This document shows, piece by piece, positions 8,378-17,086 of a stretch of DNA of 64,000 nucleotides. Under the pieces are notes generated by a model. It ran no database searches, had not been told where the DNA came from, and saw only the letters and a program-made list of their open reading frames with translations. The position numbers and the translations under genes are program-made. Source of the DNA: Litorimonas sp. (GTDB lineage Bacteria > Pseudomonadota > Alphaproteobacteria > Caulobacterales > Maricaulaceae); contig JAPYSU010000003.1 of assembly GCA_029936425.1 (NCBI GenBank), positions 124,001 to 188,000 of the forward strand. Reading direction: 5' to 3'. Every line of letters starts with the position of its first letter. Positions within the stretch are counted from its first letter, which is position 1.

Positions 8378-9514
8378 ATGAGTGGTTTTTTGGAGCCTAA
8401 CATTCATCCGGTCTTGGTGCATTTTGCGTATGCGCTGAGTTTAAGTGCATTCGGAATTTATATTGTGGGCCGCCTGTTACCGGCTGGGCCTCGTAAAGAG
8501 AGTACGCAGCCTGCGGGCGATTGGATGCTCGCCCTCGGGGCCCTCGCAATCATAGGCACTATAGCGGCGGGATTTTACGCCTATTATACGGTTGCCCATG
8601 ACGGACCGTCGCACGCGGCCATGACAACCCATAGAAACTGGGCCGTCCCGTCCGGGACCGCCATTCTTATTCTGGCTGTTTGGAGATATTTGAGCCGCGC
8701 AAAGCCGCCCGGCGGATTATTCCTAGGGTTGCTGGCGGCGGCGGTTTTGTCGCTCTCTGTCACTGCATGGTGGGGCGGGAACATCGTCTACAAATATGGG
8801 CTCGGCGTTCAAAGCCTGCCGACTGGAACCGGAGATGGACATGACCATGATCACGGAAGTGCCGGCGAAACAGGCAAGACGGAGCAATCCCATGATGCCG
8901 ATATAGCAGAAGGGGGGGCGCATGATAATTCAGATGGCCATCACGACGCTGTTCAAGCCACCTCAGATGCAATGGCGGCCCCCAATGGGCACGACAACTC
9001 GGACGGGCATCACGACGGAGAAACGGTCTCTTCGGAGGAAACTGATATTCCGGCGAATGACGCTACCTCCGTCGTGGACCAATTCGGACAGGCTTTGAGG
9101 TCGGGGAATGTATCCGCTTTGAAAGCCTTACTATCGCCTAACGTGGTCATAGCCGAAGGCGGTAATGCCGAGCGGTCCTATGCGGAATATGCCAGCCACC
9201 ATATGAAGTCTGACATGGCTTATACCTCTAATATTACCAACAACACTCTGAAACGTGACGTGATACAGGGGAAGGATATGGCGACCGTCATCACGCAATC
9301 CGAAATGGTTGGGAATTATAAAGGCGAGAGCGTTCATAACCGCATGATGGAAACTATGGTTTTGCGCCGCAAAGATGGGGTTTGGAAAATCGCGCATATT
9401 CACTGGTCCAGTTCGCCCTTATCGGGAAGTGAGAGATCGATGACCGATGCAGATAAAGTTCCTGATGATCACGATAATTCCGACGGCCATCACGACACAC
9501 CATCCGGAGACTAA
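8378..9514 (+). CDS. DUF2231 membrane protein fused to a SnoaL/DUF4440-like domain, with HDNSDGHHD motifs
   Basis: A 378-residue fusion. Residues 1-140 form a DUF2231 four-helix membrane domain (HPVLVHFAYALS at the start, then AHDG-SHAAMTTHRNW). Residues 150-225 form an Asp/His-rich linker. Residues 230-350 look like a SnoaL/DUF4440 ketosteroid-isomerase-type fold (VVDQFGQALRSGNVSALKALL through RRKDGVWKIAHIHWSS). The nonapeptide HDNSDGHHD occurs three times, at residues 182, 205 and 365; the last is at the extreme C-terminus. The three copies use different synonymous codons. The motif looks like a metal ligand set. DUF2231 proteins are often found beside copper and haem genes. The fusion's function is unknown to me. 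It is co-transcribed with copAB. Confidence 0.75.
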   Translation: MSGFLEPNIHPVLVHFAYALSLSAFGIYIVGRLLPAGPRKESTQPAGDWMLALGALAIIGTIAAGFYAYYTVAHDGPSHAAMTTHRNWAVPSGTAILILAVWRYLSRAKPPGGLFLGLLAAAVLSLSVTAWWGGNIVYKYGLGVQSLPTGTGDGHDHDHGSAGETGKTEQSHDADIAEGGAHDNSDGHHDAVQATSDAMAAPNGHDNSDGHHDGETVSSEETDIPANDATSVVDQFGQALRSGNVSALKALLSPNVVIAEGGNAERSYAEYASHHMKSDMAYTSNITNNTLKRDVIQGKDMATVITQSEMVGNYKGESVHNRMMETMVLRRKDGVWKIAHIHWSSSPLSGSERSMTDADKVPDDHDNSDGHHDTPSGD

Positions 9515-9515
9515 A

Positions 9516-10574
9516 GTGGTTGCTACAACACCCTATAATGTTCCTGCGGATCCGTTAATGGGAGCAAACCACCTTACCGCTGTTAGGTGGGTATTGGCAG
9601 GGCTCGTGGCGCTGGGTCATATTTTTCTACTGACTGAAGCTTATGAACCAGTGCGTATCCACCAATGGACAGGTGGCTATATGGCAGTAAACGGCTTTTT
9701 TGTTTTAAGCGGCCTTTTAATCGCAAAAAGTCTCGATTTACGTAGTGATCTCAAGGTTTATTTCGCATCGCGTATCTTGCGAATATACCCTGCGCTCATT
9801 GTCTTGTTACTGGCCTTTTTATTCATATTCGGGACAATGTTTTCAAAACCCGGTGGAGTTGAGGCTATTGGATCTGCGGATAACTGGCAGTATGTATTGC
9901 GGGTTTTACTCTTGGGTGACCCTGCATGGGCTCCCGGAGGGGTCTTCGCCGATAATCTCGAAGCAGATTTTAATGGACCGCTTTGGACAATTCGCTTTGA
10001 GATCGTGGCTTACATATTGGCGGCTATCGGATTTTCTATTGGTCTTTTGAAAAGTCGGGCTCTGACCTTGATTGCCTTTTTGATTGTTCAGAGCGCGTAT
10101 CTGGGATTGCCGTTTGTGATAAATTTCGAAGCACTACCGAGCGGTATGTTGCCTCTTCTACGTTTATCCAGCGCCTTTTTAATGGGAATGTGCTTATGGC
10201 AATTTGCAGAAGCAAGGCGTCCGCACTGGATATTGGTTATTGTTCTGATAGGCACTTTCTTACTCTTCGGCGATAAGTTTGGCGGAGAGCTTTTGGCTAA
10301 TCTAGCTTTGACAGGCCTCATTTTGCGCCTGGGTTTATCAGACAGAAAATATAAACCGTTGCTCAAACTCCCGGATTATTCCTACGGAATATATATCTGG
10401 CATTACCCGGCGATGCAGGCCGTATTATTTCTTCACCCTGACTTTGGGCCGGCCCCGCTTGCTCTATTTTCAATCCCACTGTTTCTCGCACTTTCAGCCG
10501 CGTCTTGGCATTTGATAGAGAAGCCGGCCCTCAAACTTAAACCGTCAAAACGTGCGGATAGTATTTCTGTATGA
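9516..10574 (+). CDS. Acyltransferase 3 family membrane protein (OafA-like)
   Basis: Multi-pass membrane acyltransferase of about 352 residues, with the family signatures VRWVLAGLVALGHIFLL (including the key His), GYMAVNGFFVLSGLLIAKS and, late, YSYGIYIWHYPAMQ. The start is placed at GTG 9516, eight bases behind GGAG and one base after the upstream stop. ATG 9558 is an alternative, and the in-frame ATG 9447 inside the upstream gene is unlikely. The family O-acylates surface polysaccharides, lipids or peptidoglycan sugars. Its place between the DUF2231 fusion and DUF305 genes makes it part of the copper operon. Why a copper operon carries a surface acyltransferase is not obvious; envelope remodelling under metal stress is one guess. 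Confidence 0.8.
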   Translation: MVATTPYNVPADPLMGANHLTAVRWVLAGLVALGHIFLLTEAYEPVRIHQWTGGYMAVNGFFVLSGLLIAKSLDLRSDLKVYFASRILRIYPALIVLLLAFLFIFGTMFSKPGGVEAIGSADNWQYVLRVLLLGDPAWAPGGVFADNLEADFNGPLWTIRFEIVAYILAAIGFSIGLLKSRALTLIAFLIVQSAYLGLPFVINFEALPSGMLPLLRLSSAFLMGMCLWQFAEARRPHWILVIVLIGTFLLFGDKFGGELLANLALTGLILRLGLSDRKYKPLLKLPDYSYGIYIWHYPAMQAVLFLHPDFGPAPLALFSIPLFLALSAASWHLIEKPALKLKPSKRADSISV

Positions 10575-10631
10575 CCAGCAGCTAATTTGGAACCAACCCC
10601 CAAAGAGCCTATTTAAAAAGGAGAGAAGCGA

Positions 10632-11165
10632 ATGGAAAATTCAAAAACAATGTCAGCAAGCTATAGAAGGTTTGCGGCGATGATCGGGACGTCAACCGTC
10701 GTCATGTTTGGTTTGATGTATTTGAATAGTTATGAATTCAGCCACGTCAGATATTCAGAAACCCGCACTTACATGGCGCTCTATATGGGGGCAACCATGG
10801 CGATTATCATGCTCGGCTTTATGTTGGGGATGTACAAAAACAAGAAAGCCAATCTCGCAATTTTCTTGGGCAGCCTCGTTATTTTTGGCGGTTCCTTGCT
10901 ACTCCTTCGGAGTCAAACGACGGTTCAAGACCGCTCTTGGATGAGCGCAATGATACCTCATCACTCTATTGCCATTTTAACTAGCGAAAGAGCAGAAATT
11001 GATGATGTGCGCGTTCGCGAGCTTGCTGACAGTATTATCAAAGCGCAGCGCAGAGAGATTAAAGAAATGGAATGGCTCATTGAGGATATCAAAAAGAATG
11101 GCAAGGCAGCAACAGAGGCGGAAGCCGAAACACGTCCCGTGCCAGACTATGAAGGTACACCTTAA
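10632..11165 (+). CDS. Membrane-anchored DUF305 protein
   Basis: A 177-residue protein. Three hydrophobic segments (about residues 14-30, 48-64 and 75-92) precede a DUF305-type helical domain: SWMSAMIPHHSIAILTS, then ADSIIKAQRREIKEM. The paired histidines of MIPHH and the conserved acidic/Met positions are thought to bind copper in this family. A clear Shine-Dalgarno (aaaggagag) precedes the start. DUF305 proteins are common in copper-resistance operons and may act as membrane-held copper carriers. Function here is inferred from family and context. Confidence 0.8.
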   Translation: MENSKTMSASYRRFAAMIGTSTVVMFGLMYLNSYEFSHVRYSETRTYMALYMGATMAIIMLGFMLGMYKNKKANLAIFLGSLVIFGGSLLLLRSQTTVQDRSWMSAMIPHHSIAILTSERAEIDDVRVRELADSIIKAQRREIKEMEWLIEDIKKNGKAATEAEAETRPVPDYEGTP

Positions 11166-11187
11166 TTCGGTGGAATAGGAGACAAAT

Positions 11188-11970
11188 ATGAGTATTGCAG
11201 AAGAATTCGCCGTGAAAGACACGGCTCATGGTAAGAAAGCCGTGGTTTACCGGATGGTAATGGAGAAACATATTTGCCCCTTCGGTCTTAAGACAATCGA
11301 TTTACTCAAACGCAAAGGCTATGAGGTCGAAGATCATTGGCTGGAAACGCGCGAAGAAACGGATGCCTTTAAAGAAAAGCATAACGTGAAAACAACCCCG
11401 CAGACCTTTATCGGGGGAGAGCGTATTGGCGGTTTTGATGACCTCCGAGACTATTTTGGTTTCGAGAAAAAAGATCCGGACAAGAAAACCTATACGCCTG
11501 TTTTAGTCGTGTTTGCCGTGTCGGCCCTCTTGGCCATGGCGGCAAGTTGGGCAACTCTCGGCAATATTCTGACCTTGCGTTCCTTGGAGTGGTTCATTGC
11601 ATTTAGCATGGGCATGCTCGCCATGTTGAAACTGCGAGATCTGGAGTCCTTTGCCAATATGTTTTTGGGTTACGATATACTGGCCCAGCGAAGGGTTCGA
11701 TACGCCTATGCGTATCCCTTCGGGGAGGCGTTCGCGGCCGTTTTAATGGTCGCAGGGGGTATCTTTGGCTTGATTGCGGCCCCAGTCGCCCTGTTTATCG
11801 GCACGATAGGCGCGGTCTCGGTCATAAAAGCCGTCTATATTGACAAGCGCGACCTGAAATGTGCCTGTGTTGGCGGCGGGGCCAATGTGCCGCTTGGGTT
11901 TATCTCCCTCTCCGAAAACCTCGCCATGATGGGTATGGGTGTTTGGATGATTGTGAAGGCTCTAATCTAA
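11188..11970 (+). CDS. Glutaredoxin-MauE/DoxX-like membrane fusion protein
   Basis: A 260-residue fusion. Residues 15-90 are a glutaredoxin fold with a monothiol-type active site C30-PFG, then TTPQTFIGGERIGGFDDL, which carries the cis-Pro and the glutathione-binding segment. Residues 100-260 are a four-helix MauE/DoxX-like membrane domain with a conserved C225-A-C227-VGGG motif just before the last helix. The two cysteine centres suggest electron transfer across or at the membrane, or delivery of metal or thiols. MauE was named for methylamine dehydrogenase maturation, but no mau genes are here. The Shine-Dalgarno is taggag. It sits between DUF305 and the permease, eight bases upstream of the latter. 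The precise function is unknown. Confidence 0.8.
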   Translation: MSIAEEFAVKDTAHGKKAVVYRMVMEKHICPFGLKTIDLLKRKGYEVEDHWLETREETDAFKEKHNVKTTPQTFIGGERIGGFDDLRDYFGFEKKDPDKKTYTPVLVVFAVSALLAMAASWATLGNILTLRSLEWFIAFSMGMLAMLKLRDLESFANMFLGYDILAQRRVRYAYAYPFGEAFAAVLMVAGGIFGLIAAPVALFIGTIGAVSVIKAVYIDKRDLKCACVGGGANVPLGFISLSENLAMMGMGVWMIVKALI

Positions 11971-11977
11971 AGCTCGT

Positions 11978-13183
11978 ATGACAGACTTCTTAGAGACTTG
12001 GAACGAAGCCACCCTGACAAGCTTGGGCTTGTTCTGGATGGCCTTCTGGGCTTTTGGTCTGGGCTATGTCATCTCGGCGATGATCCAGACTTTTGTTACC
12101 AAAGAACGCATGAAGCAGAGCATGGGCGAACCGGGCCCTAAAAGTGTCGGGCTCGGCACATTCTTCGGTTTTATTTCCAGTTCCTGCTCGTTCTCTGCTT
12201 TATCAACTACCCGATCTCTTTTTACAAAAGGGGCCGGCCTTATTCCATCTCTCGCCTTTCTGCTCGCTTCGACAAATCTGGTCGTTGAGCTTGGTATCGT
12301 TATTGCTGTCTTTCTGGGATGGCAGTTCGTGGTGGGAGAATATCTCGGCGGGATTATTTTAATCTTGTTCATGTGGTTTCTTGTGCGCCTCACCAAATCA
12401 ACGAAATTAATTGAAAAGGCCCGCAAAACAGCGCAGGAGCAGGAAGAGGGAGACTCAGACGCCGACATTCCCGATTGGAAAAAACTAATTTCAAGCAAAA
12501 CCGGATGGCAAAGGGTGGCCAATCGCTACGTCATGGAATGGAAAATGGTCTGGAAAGACGTGACCATCGGATTCACAGTGGCGGGTATCATCGCCGTCTT
12601 TGTACCGCAGTCCTTCTTTCAAACTTTATTCATCGGGTCGGGTAGCGAAGACCTCACATTTTGGCATATTCTGGCGCAGACTATAGTCGGTCCAATTGCC
12701 GCCTTTTTTACGTTTATTGGGTCTATGGGCAATATTCCGCTTGCAGCGGTGTTATTTGGAAATGGTGTAAGCTTTGCAGGCGTTATAGCCTTCATTTTTT
12801 CTGATCTCGTAGTTTTTCCGGTTCTTCGAATTCAAGCGAAGTATTATGGTTGGAAAATGGCGTTCTATATTTTGGGCGTATTTTTTGTTATCCTCGTCGC
12901 GACCGCTTTGCTTATGCATTACGGTTTTGCAGCGACAGGGTTCTTGCCAGACAGTAGCGCCGCAAAACAGGTGACGGAACGTGAGTTTTTCAAGATTGAT
13001 TATACGCTATTCTTCAACGTTGCCTTCGTCTTCCTCAGCGCTATCTTCCTCATTTGGAAATGGAAAACAGCGGGGTTTTCATTTGGTGGTGATCATCGTC
13101 TCAGTGAGAAAATATTATTTGTCTTCGCAATTTTAGCCTTCTTTTGGCTAGGTGGAGGCATAATGGTTCCGATATTCTTGTGA
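11978..13183 (+). CDS. YraQ/UPF0718-type permease
   Basis: A 401-residue integral membrane protein with two permease halves around a cytoplasmic linker (residues 145-185, charged). The first half has the family motif FISSSCSFSALSTTRSLF followed by ASTNLVVELG. The second has FIGSMGNIPLAAVLFGNG. Related DUF318/UPF0718 permeases include ArsP and Cu/Zn efflux proteins, in which the cysteine in this loop matters for the substrate. It closes the copper operon that begins at 4935 or 5610. No Shine-Dalgarno is apparent, so translation may be coupled to the preceding gene. Transport of copper or a copper-thiol complex is my inference. Confidence 0.75.
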   Translation: MTDFLETWNEATLTSLGLFWMAFWAFGLGYVISAMIQTFVTKERMKQSMGEPGPKSVGLGTFFGFISSSCSFSALSTTRSLFTKGAGLIPSLAFLLASTNLVVELGIVIAVFLGWQFVVGEYLGGIILILFMWFLVRLTKSTKLIEKARKTAQEQEEGDSDADIPDWKKLISSKTGWQRVANRYVMEWKMVWKDVTIGFTVAGIIAVFVPQSFFQTLFIGSGSEDLTFWHILAQTIVGPIAAFFTFIGSMGNIPLAAVLFGNGVSFAGVIAFIFSDLVVFPVLRIQAKYYGWKMAFYILGVFFVILVATALLMHYGFAATGFLPDSSAAKQVTEREFFKIDYTLFFNVAFVFLSAIFLIWKWKTAGFSFGGDHRLSEKILFVFAILAFFWLGGGIMVPIFL

Positions 13184-13426
13184 GTTAACTGTCTTCCGCT
13201 AGGAAAACTTTACCTGTTTTTATGATCTGCCTAAGTATTCCCTTTGATTAGAAACAAGAGGCCTTCCTGCTTAAATTTTATAGTTAGAAAGCGGACTGGT
13301 TCTGCTGTGTTCAACGCCTTTTCAGCGTCGGTCCATAATGCGACGCTGTCGTTACAAGAGGAGGGAGGCCAGCGGGTGCGACAGATGATTCCTCCTTTGC
13401 TCAGTCGAGATCCGAGTAGGGGATAA

Positions 13427-13723
13427 ATTGCAGAAAAAATTAGACATGGGGCGCTGCGTGGGCTTAGACCTATTGCCATGACAACCTCCGTTATCTTGGC
13501 AAGATTTGCGCCGTATATGTGTGGTCATGGAACGGGGTCAGAGGTCATGCGCCGTATTGCGGCGCCTATGGTCGGCGGCATGATCACAACAACGGTTCTG
13601 ACACTCATCGTGATCCCAGCTCTGTATTTTATATGGGCTGCGCGGTCACCTTTAAGGAAGCAAAGGGGGAAAGTTGAAATTAAAAAAAAACCTAACCTAA
13701 AATTACTTAAACAAGGAGACTAA
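13427..13723 (+). pseudogene. 3' remnant of a CusA-type RND pump gene
   Basis: From 13427 to TAA 13721-13723 the frame reads like the last part of CusA: AMTTSVILARFAPYMCGHG, then TGSEVMRRIAAPMVGG, then TVLTLIVIPALYFIWA. This is about 98 residues of a protein of about 1,040. Upstream, a stop at 13424-13426 ends the frame and 13184-13423 shows no further CusA similarity. An ATG at 13478 could in principle start an 81-residue peptide, but it would be a pump fragment. A cusCBA-like operon therefore once stood here and was largely deleted. The remnant ends just before a Met-rich small gene, probably the surviving tail of the same operon. Confidence 0.85.
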
Positions 13724-13724
13724 A

Positions 13725-13952
13725 ATGAAAAACTTTAAACGGAAAACGACAGGAATGGCATTGGCTTTGGGCACGCTCGGCGCGGCCTCTCAATCCTTCG
13801 CGCAGACAATGCAAGATGACAACTCAATGATGATGGAAGGGGGCATGATGATGGGCCCTATGGGAATGATTATGATGCTTTTGATTTTATTGTTTTTAGC
13901 TCTTGGAATTGCAGCTTTCATTAAAATATTGTTTTTCAACAAAAGAAAATGA
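13725..13952 (+). CDS. Met-rich small membrane protein
   Basis: A 75-residue protein. It opens with a signal peptide (ending near SQSFAQ), then a Met-rich segment (MQDDNSMMMEGGMMMGPMG) and one strongly hydrophobic helix ending in FFNKRK. A good Shine-Dalgarno (aaggag) and start follow one base after the stop of the cusA remnant. Clustered methionines suggest Cu(I) or Ag(I) binding at the periplasmic face. I do not recognise the family. It may be the last gene of the lost cus operon. If expression depended on the deleted promoter, it may now be silent. Confidence 0.6.
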   Translation: MKNFKRKTTGMALALGTLGAASQSFAQTMQDDNSMMMEGGMMMGPMGMIMMLLILLFLALGIAAFIKILFFNKRK

Positions 13953-14098
13953 ACTAAATACAGCCTCGAATCAAAGGTTATGCCTCTGTGGACAATTGAT
14001 AAATTAGAAACCAAAAAGTCTGAGCATATACTAGTTGTGCGATTAACTCTGCAATCTAGTATTGACGCCCCGGACGCTTTAGGTGCTATATAAATCTG

Positions 14099-14455
14099 AT
14101 GGCTATTCTAAATGTCATATATTCTTCTAAACTATGGCTGACACTTAGCTTGGCCGTAATTATGGGCATGGGAACCATCACGCCGGATATCCATCCTGAA
14201 GAAGCCGCTGAGGTTGTGTGTCAAGAGACAGGCGAATTCGTGGATGTTGATTCCAGTGAGAAACCTAATAGACCATCAAAAGCGCCTCACGATCATCATG
14301 CTCACAGCTGCGGAAGCTGTCATTTCCATGCGACGCCGATTCAAATGGCTGTTTTAGAAGCGGGTTTGCACGGTCAATTTAATTACGACTTTAGATCCTA
14401 TAATTCCCCTTCAGATCAAGGCCCTCACGGTCTCTTCCGGCCACCTCGTGCCTAA
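14099..14455 (+). CDS. CzcI-like small periplasmic protein
   Basis: A 118-residue protein with an N-terminal hydrophobic segment (LWLTLSLAVIMGMGTI), a His-rich stretch followed by CGSCHFHATP, and a C-terminus ending LFRPPRA. The order His cluster, CxxCH and Arg/Pro-rich end is that of CzcI, encoded upstream of czcCBA in Cupriavidus. Here it stands 67 bases upstream of a CzcC-like gene. CzcI is linked to regulation of the efflux operon; whether this protein regulates or buffers metal is unknown. No strong Shine-Dalgarno precedes the start. A TTGACG box at 14062 with a TATATA box 19 bases on lies upstream, so the RNA would have a short leader. Confidence 0.65.
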   Translation: MAILNVIYSSKLWLTLSLAVIMGMGTITPDIHPEEAAEVVCQETGEFVDVDSSEKPNRPSKAPHDHHAHSCGSCHFHATPIQMAVLEAGLHGQFNYDFRSYNSPSDQGPHGLFRPPRA

Positions 14456-14522
14456 TCTTTAGTCAAAAGCCTGCTGCACGCATGGCTTCAAGTCTTTAGA
14501 TTTAAACGAGGAAAACTTATCA

Positions 14523-15809
14523 ATGAAAAATTTCAGGAAGGGCGCCTGTGGCGTCCTGATTGCGGCTGCCTTTTCGGGCGCAGCAATCGCGGCTCCGTGC
14601 GACGGACCGATTGATACGCGCCTGCTCGACGCGGATGCCCCTTTAACCCTTGCGGGAGCGTTTGAACAAATACGCGCCGCTTCTCCAGAAGTGCGCCGCG
14701 CTGCGCTTGAGACAAGAGCCCGTCAGGCGGAAGCGGATCAAGCGGGGAAAATGTTGAACCCCTCCATTGGATTGGAGGTGGAAAACTTCTCTGGATCAGG
14801 ACCCTTGAACGGGTTTGATAAGGTCGAGACGACACTAAGTCTCGAGCAAACTTTTGAACTCGGCGGCAAGCGCGCCAAACGGGAACGTGCGGCCCGCGCA
14901 GAGGCCGCTCTATCCTCAGCAGAATGCAAGGCCATTCTCCGGGAAACACTTCTTCAAGCTTCGCTGCTGTTTTTCGAGCTCAAAGCGGCTCAGGAGCTCG
15001 CAGTCTACGCGCAGGAGTCTGCTGACTTGTCGGCACAACTGACAGAGACGGTTTCCAAACGAGTGGACGCTGGCGCGGCCGCGCCGCCAGAACTATCACG
15101 CGTCCAGGCCGAACAGGCTTCCGTAAAGGCGGCGGCCTTGAGGGCGCGCGCAAATGTAGAACAGACGAAATATGACCTTGCGGCGTTATGGGGAAGTGAT
15201 GAACCTGTTTTCACGCCTCCGACAGATAAGGCTATTTACACTTTAAACACACTTGGTGCGGTTGGGGATCTCAACTCACATCCGGCTTTGGCAGTGGCCC
15301 GGGCGGATACGGACGCCAGAGCGTTGCAACAGGAAGCGGCTCGATCGGTCGGAATGCCAGACTTAACGGTGAGCGCTGGCCTGCGGAGATTTGAAGAAAG
15401 TGGCGATAATGCGCTGCTTCTGGGGTTCAGCGTTCCGCTTCCGATCTTTGACCGGAACAGAGATGCGGCACGGGCTGCCGGTTATAGAGCCGACTCCGCC
15501 CGCATAAATGTCGTGGCGACAAAAGCTCGACTGCGGTCGCAGCAACAGGCCGCTATGTCTCAATTACGTGCCTCACAAGCCCGTTTAGACCTTTTGGAAA
15601 AAGAAGCTCTGCCAGCGGCCCGCTCCGCTTATGAAGCGTCGCTGACCGGTTATTCGGCGGGTCGTTTCAATCTTACGACTACACTCGATGCGAGAAAAAG
15701 TCTGCTCAATGCGGGCGTTTCCGTCATCGACGCTCGCCGAACATTCAATGCTGACATAATGCGCCTGAACAGCCTGATTGGCGCCGCCCCCTTTGACGGA
15801 GACTTATAA
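14523..15809 (+). CDS. Outer-membrane efflux channel, CzcC/TolC family
   Basis: A 428-residue outer-membrane factor with a signal peptide (ending AIAA) and two OEP repeats (PSIGLEVENFSG-GPLNG with LEQTFELGGKR, then VGMPDLTVSAGLRRFEES with FSVPLPIFDRNRDAARAAG). These motifs are typical of CzcC/CusC partners of heavy-metal RND pumps. It would carry metal ions across the outer membrane. It is the first of three adjacent genes, and the stop is immediately followed by the ATG of the adaptor gene. The family call is secure. Cus versus Czc type cannot be separated on this subunit. Confidence 0.92.
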   Translation: MKNFRKGACGVLIAAAFSGAAIAAPCDGPIDTRLLDADAPLTLAGAFEQIRAASPEVRRAALETRARQAEADQAGKMLNPSIGLEVENFSGSGPLNGFDKVETTLSLEQTFELGGKRAKRERAARAEAALSSAECKAILRETLLQASLLFFELKAAQELAVYAQESADLSAQLTETVSKRVDAGAAAPPELSRVQAEQASVKAAALRARANVEQTKYDLAALWGSDEPVFTPPTDKAIYTLNTLGAVGDLNSHPALAVARADTDARALQQEAARSVGMPDLTVSAGLRRFEESGDNALLLGFSVPLPIFDRNRDAARAAGYRADSARINVVATKARLRSQQQAAMSQLRASQARLDLLEKEALPAARSAYEASLTGYSAGRFNLTTTLDARKSLLNAGVSVIDARRTFNADIMRLNSLIGAAPFDGDL

Positions 15810-17075
15810 ATGAAACAGTCACTCACACTCACAACGGCTATCCTAACGTTTGCTTTCCTGCTCACGGGATGCGGAGGAGAGACCAATACGCCGGTCGAAA
15901 CAAACTCTCAGATATCCGATGCTTCTCATGAAGCACGCGAAGCGGATAAAGATATAGAAAAGGTTTCCCACGAAGAGGCTGTAGATGGGAACAGTATTCG
16001 TAGCGATATCGTCAGACTCAGCTCAAGGGCCGCACAAGAGGCCGGAATCAAACTGTCTAAAGCAGAAAGAGGCGAGATTGGTCAATCATTGAGCTTACCT
16101 GCCGAAATTCGATTCGACGCCGATCGCGTAGCTAAACTATCTCCAAAAGTCAGTGGCATTATCTCACGGCTCTATGCCAGTGAGGGAGATCAAGTGAAAA
16201 AAGGCGAAACGCTCGCTTTGATCCGCAGTCGCGAACTGGCGGGTCTCATGGCAAGCTGGCAAAAAGCCGAAACCCAATTATCTCTGACAGAACAGGCATA
16301 TGCGCGAGAAGAAAGTTTATTTGCAAAAAAGATTACATCTGAAGCCGATTTGCAAACGGCTCGCGCAAACCTTCAAGCTGCTAAAGCGGCAAGAGACGCA
16401 GCTGAAAACGAGCTTCACGCAGCCGGGGTTAGTCACAGCGCTCTCAAAAACATCGCGGGGGCAGCGGACGGCGACAATGCCAACGCCTATCTTACCGCTC
16501 CGATAGCCGGAACAATTGTTCGGCGAACAGTGACGCTAGGTGAGACTGTTTCCGCTGGAGATGCCGGGGCAGACCCTTTGTTTACAGTTGTAGATGATAG
16601 CGTCGTTTGGGCCGATATTGCGGTTTATAAGCAAGACATTTCTCGCATCCGCCTCGGAGCCCCTGTCGCATTTAAAACGGATGCAGGAGACACAATTGCG
16701 CAATCAACTGTGGCATTTGTCCTGCCAGTTATCGATGAAACATCGCGTACGGCAACGGCGCGCGTTATCGTCGAAAATCCTCAGGGCACGTTGCGGCCCG
16801 GCCAATTTGTTACAGCAGATTTAAGTGTAGGCGCCTCTGAAGCCGTCATCCGCATACCTGATGCGGCCGTGCAACTTGTGGAAGATAAGCCATCCGTTTT
16901 TCTTCCGATGGAAGGAGGTTACGCTCCGCGCGCCGTTATGACCGGGACAAAATCCGGCGGTTACATCGAAATACGCTCGGGATTGAGTGTCGGAGAGGCG
17001 TTTGTCTCCGAAGGCGCTTTCACCCTTAAAGCTCAACTTGAAAAAGACGCCTTCGGCGATGGCCATGGCCACTAG
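15810..17075 (+). CDS. RND periplasmic adaptor protein, CzcB/CusB-like lipoprotein
   Basis: A 421-residue adaptor with a lipobox (LLTG-C21). The central domains follow the HlyD order: a beta-barrel/lipoyl half (SPKVSGIISRLYASEGDQVKKGETL), an alpha hairpin (SLTEQAYAREESLFAKKI), the second lipoyl half (YLTAPIAGTIVRRTV-LGETV) and a C-terminal membrane-proximal domain. The C-terminus is DGHGH, a possible metal ligand. The start codon directly follows the TAA of the upstream channel gene. The acidic/His-containing stretch behind the lipobox (residues 25-60) is variable. It forms a tripartite pump with the genes on either side. Confidence 0.92.
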   Translation: MKQSLTLTTAILTFAFLLTGCGGETNTPVETNSQISDASHEAREADKDIEKVSHEEAVDGNSIRSDIVRLSSRAAQEAGIKLSKAERGEIGQSLSLPAEIRFDADRVAKLSPKVSGIISRLYASEGDQVKKGETLALIRSRELAGLMASWQKAETQLSLTEQAYAREESLFAKKITSEADLQTARANLQAAKAARDAAENELHAAGVSHSALKNIAGAADGDNANAYLTAPIAGTIVRRTVTLGETVSAGDAGADPLFTVVDDSVVWADIAVYKQDISRIRLGAPVAFKTDAGDTIAQSTVAFVLPVIDETSRTATARVIVENPQGTLRPGQFVTADLSVGASEAVIRIPDAAVQLVEDKPSVFLPMEGGYAPRAVMTGTKSGGYIEIRSGLSVGEAFVSEGAFTLKAQLEKDAFGDGHGH

Positions 17076-17086
17076 GACAGATCACT

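Noticed and set aside
13244..13426. A 60-codon frame before the cusA remnant
   Set aside because: No similarity to CusA or any other family and no Shine-Dalgarno. Composition looks random.
14062..14092. MerR-type promoter with a 19-base spacer before the CzcI-like gene
   Set aside because: No MerR-family gene in the window and no dyad in the spacer. Kept only as a remark in the gene entry.
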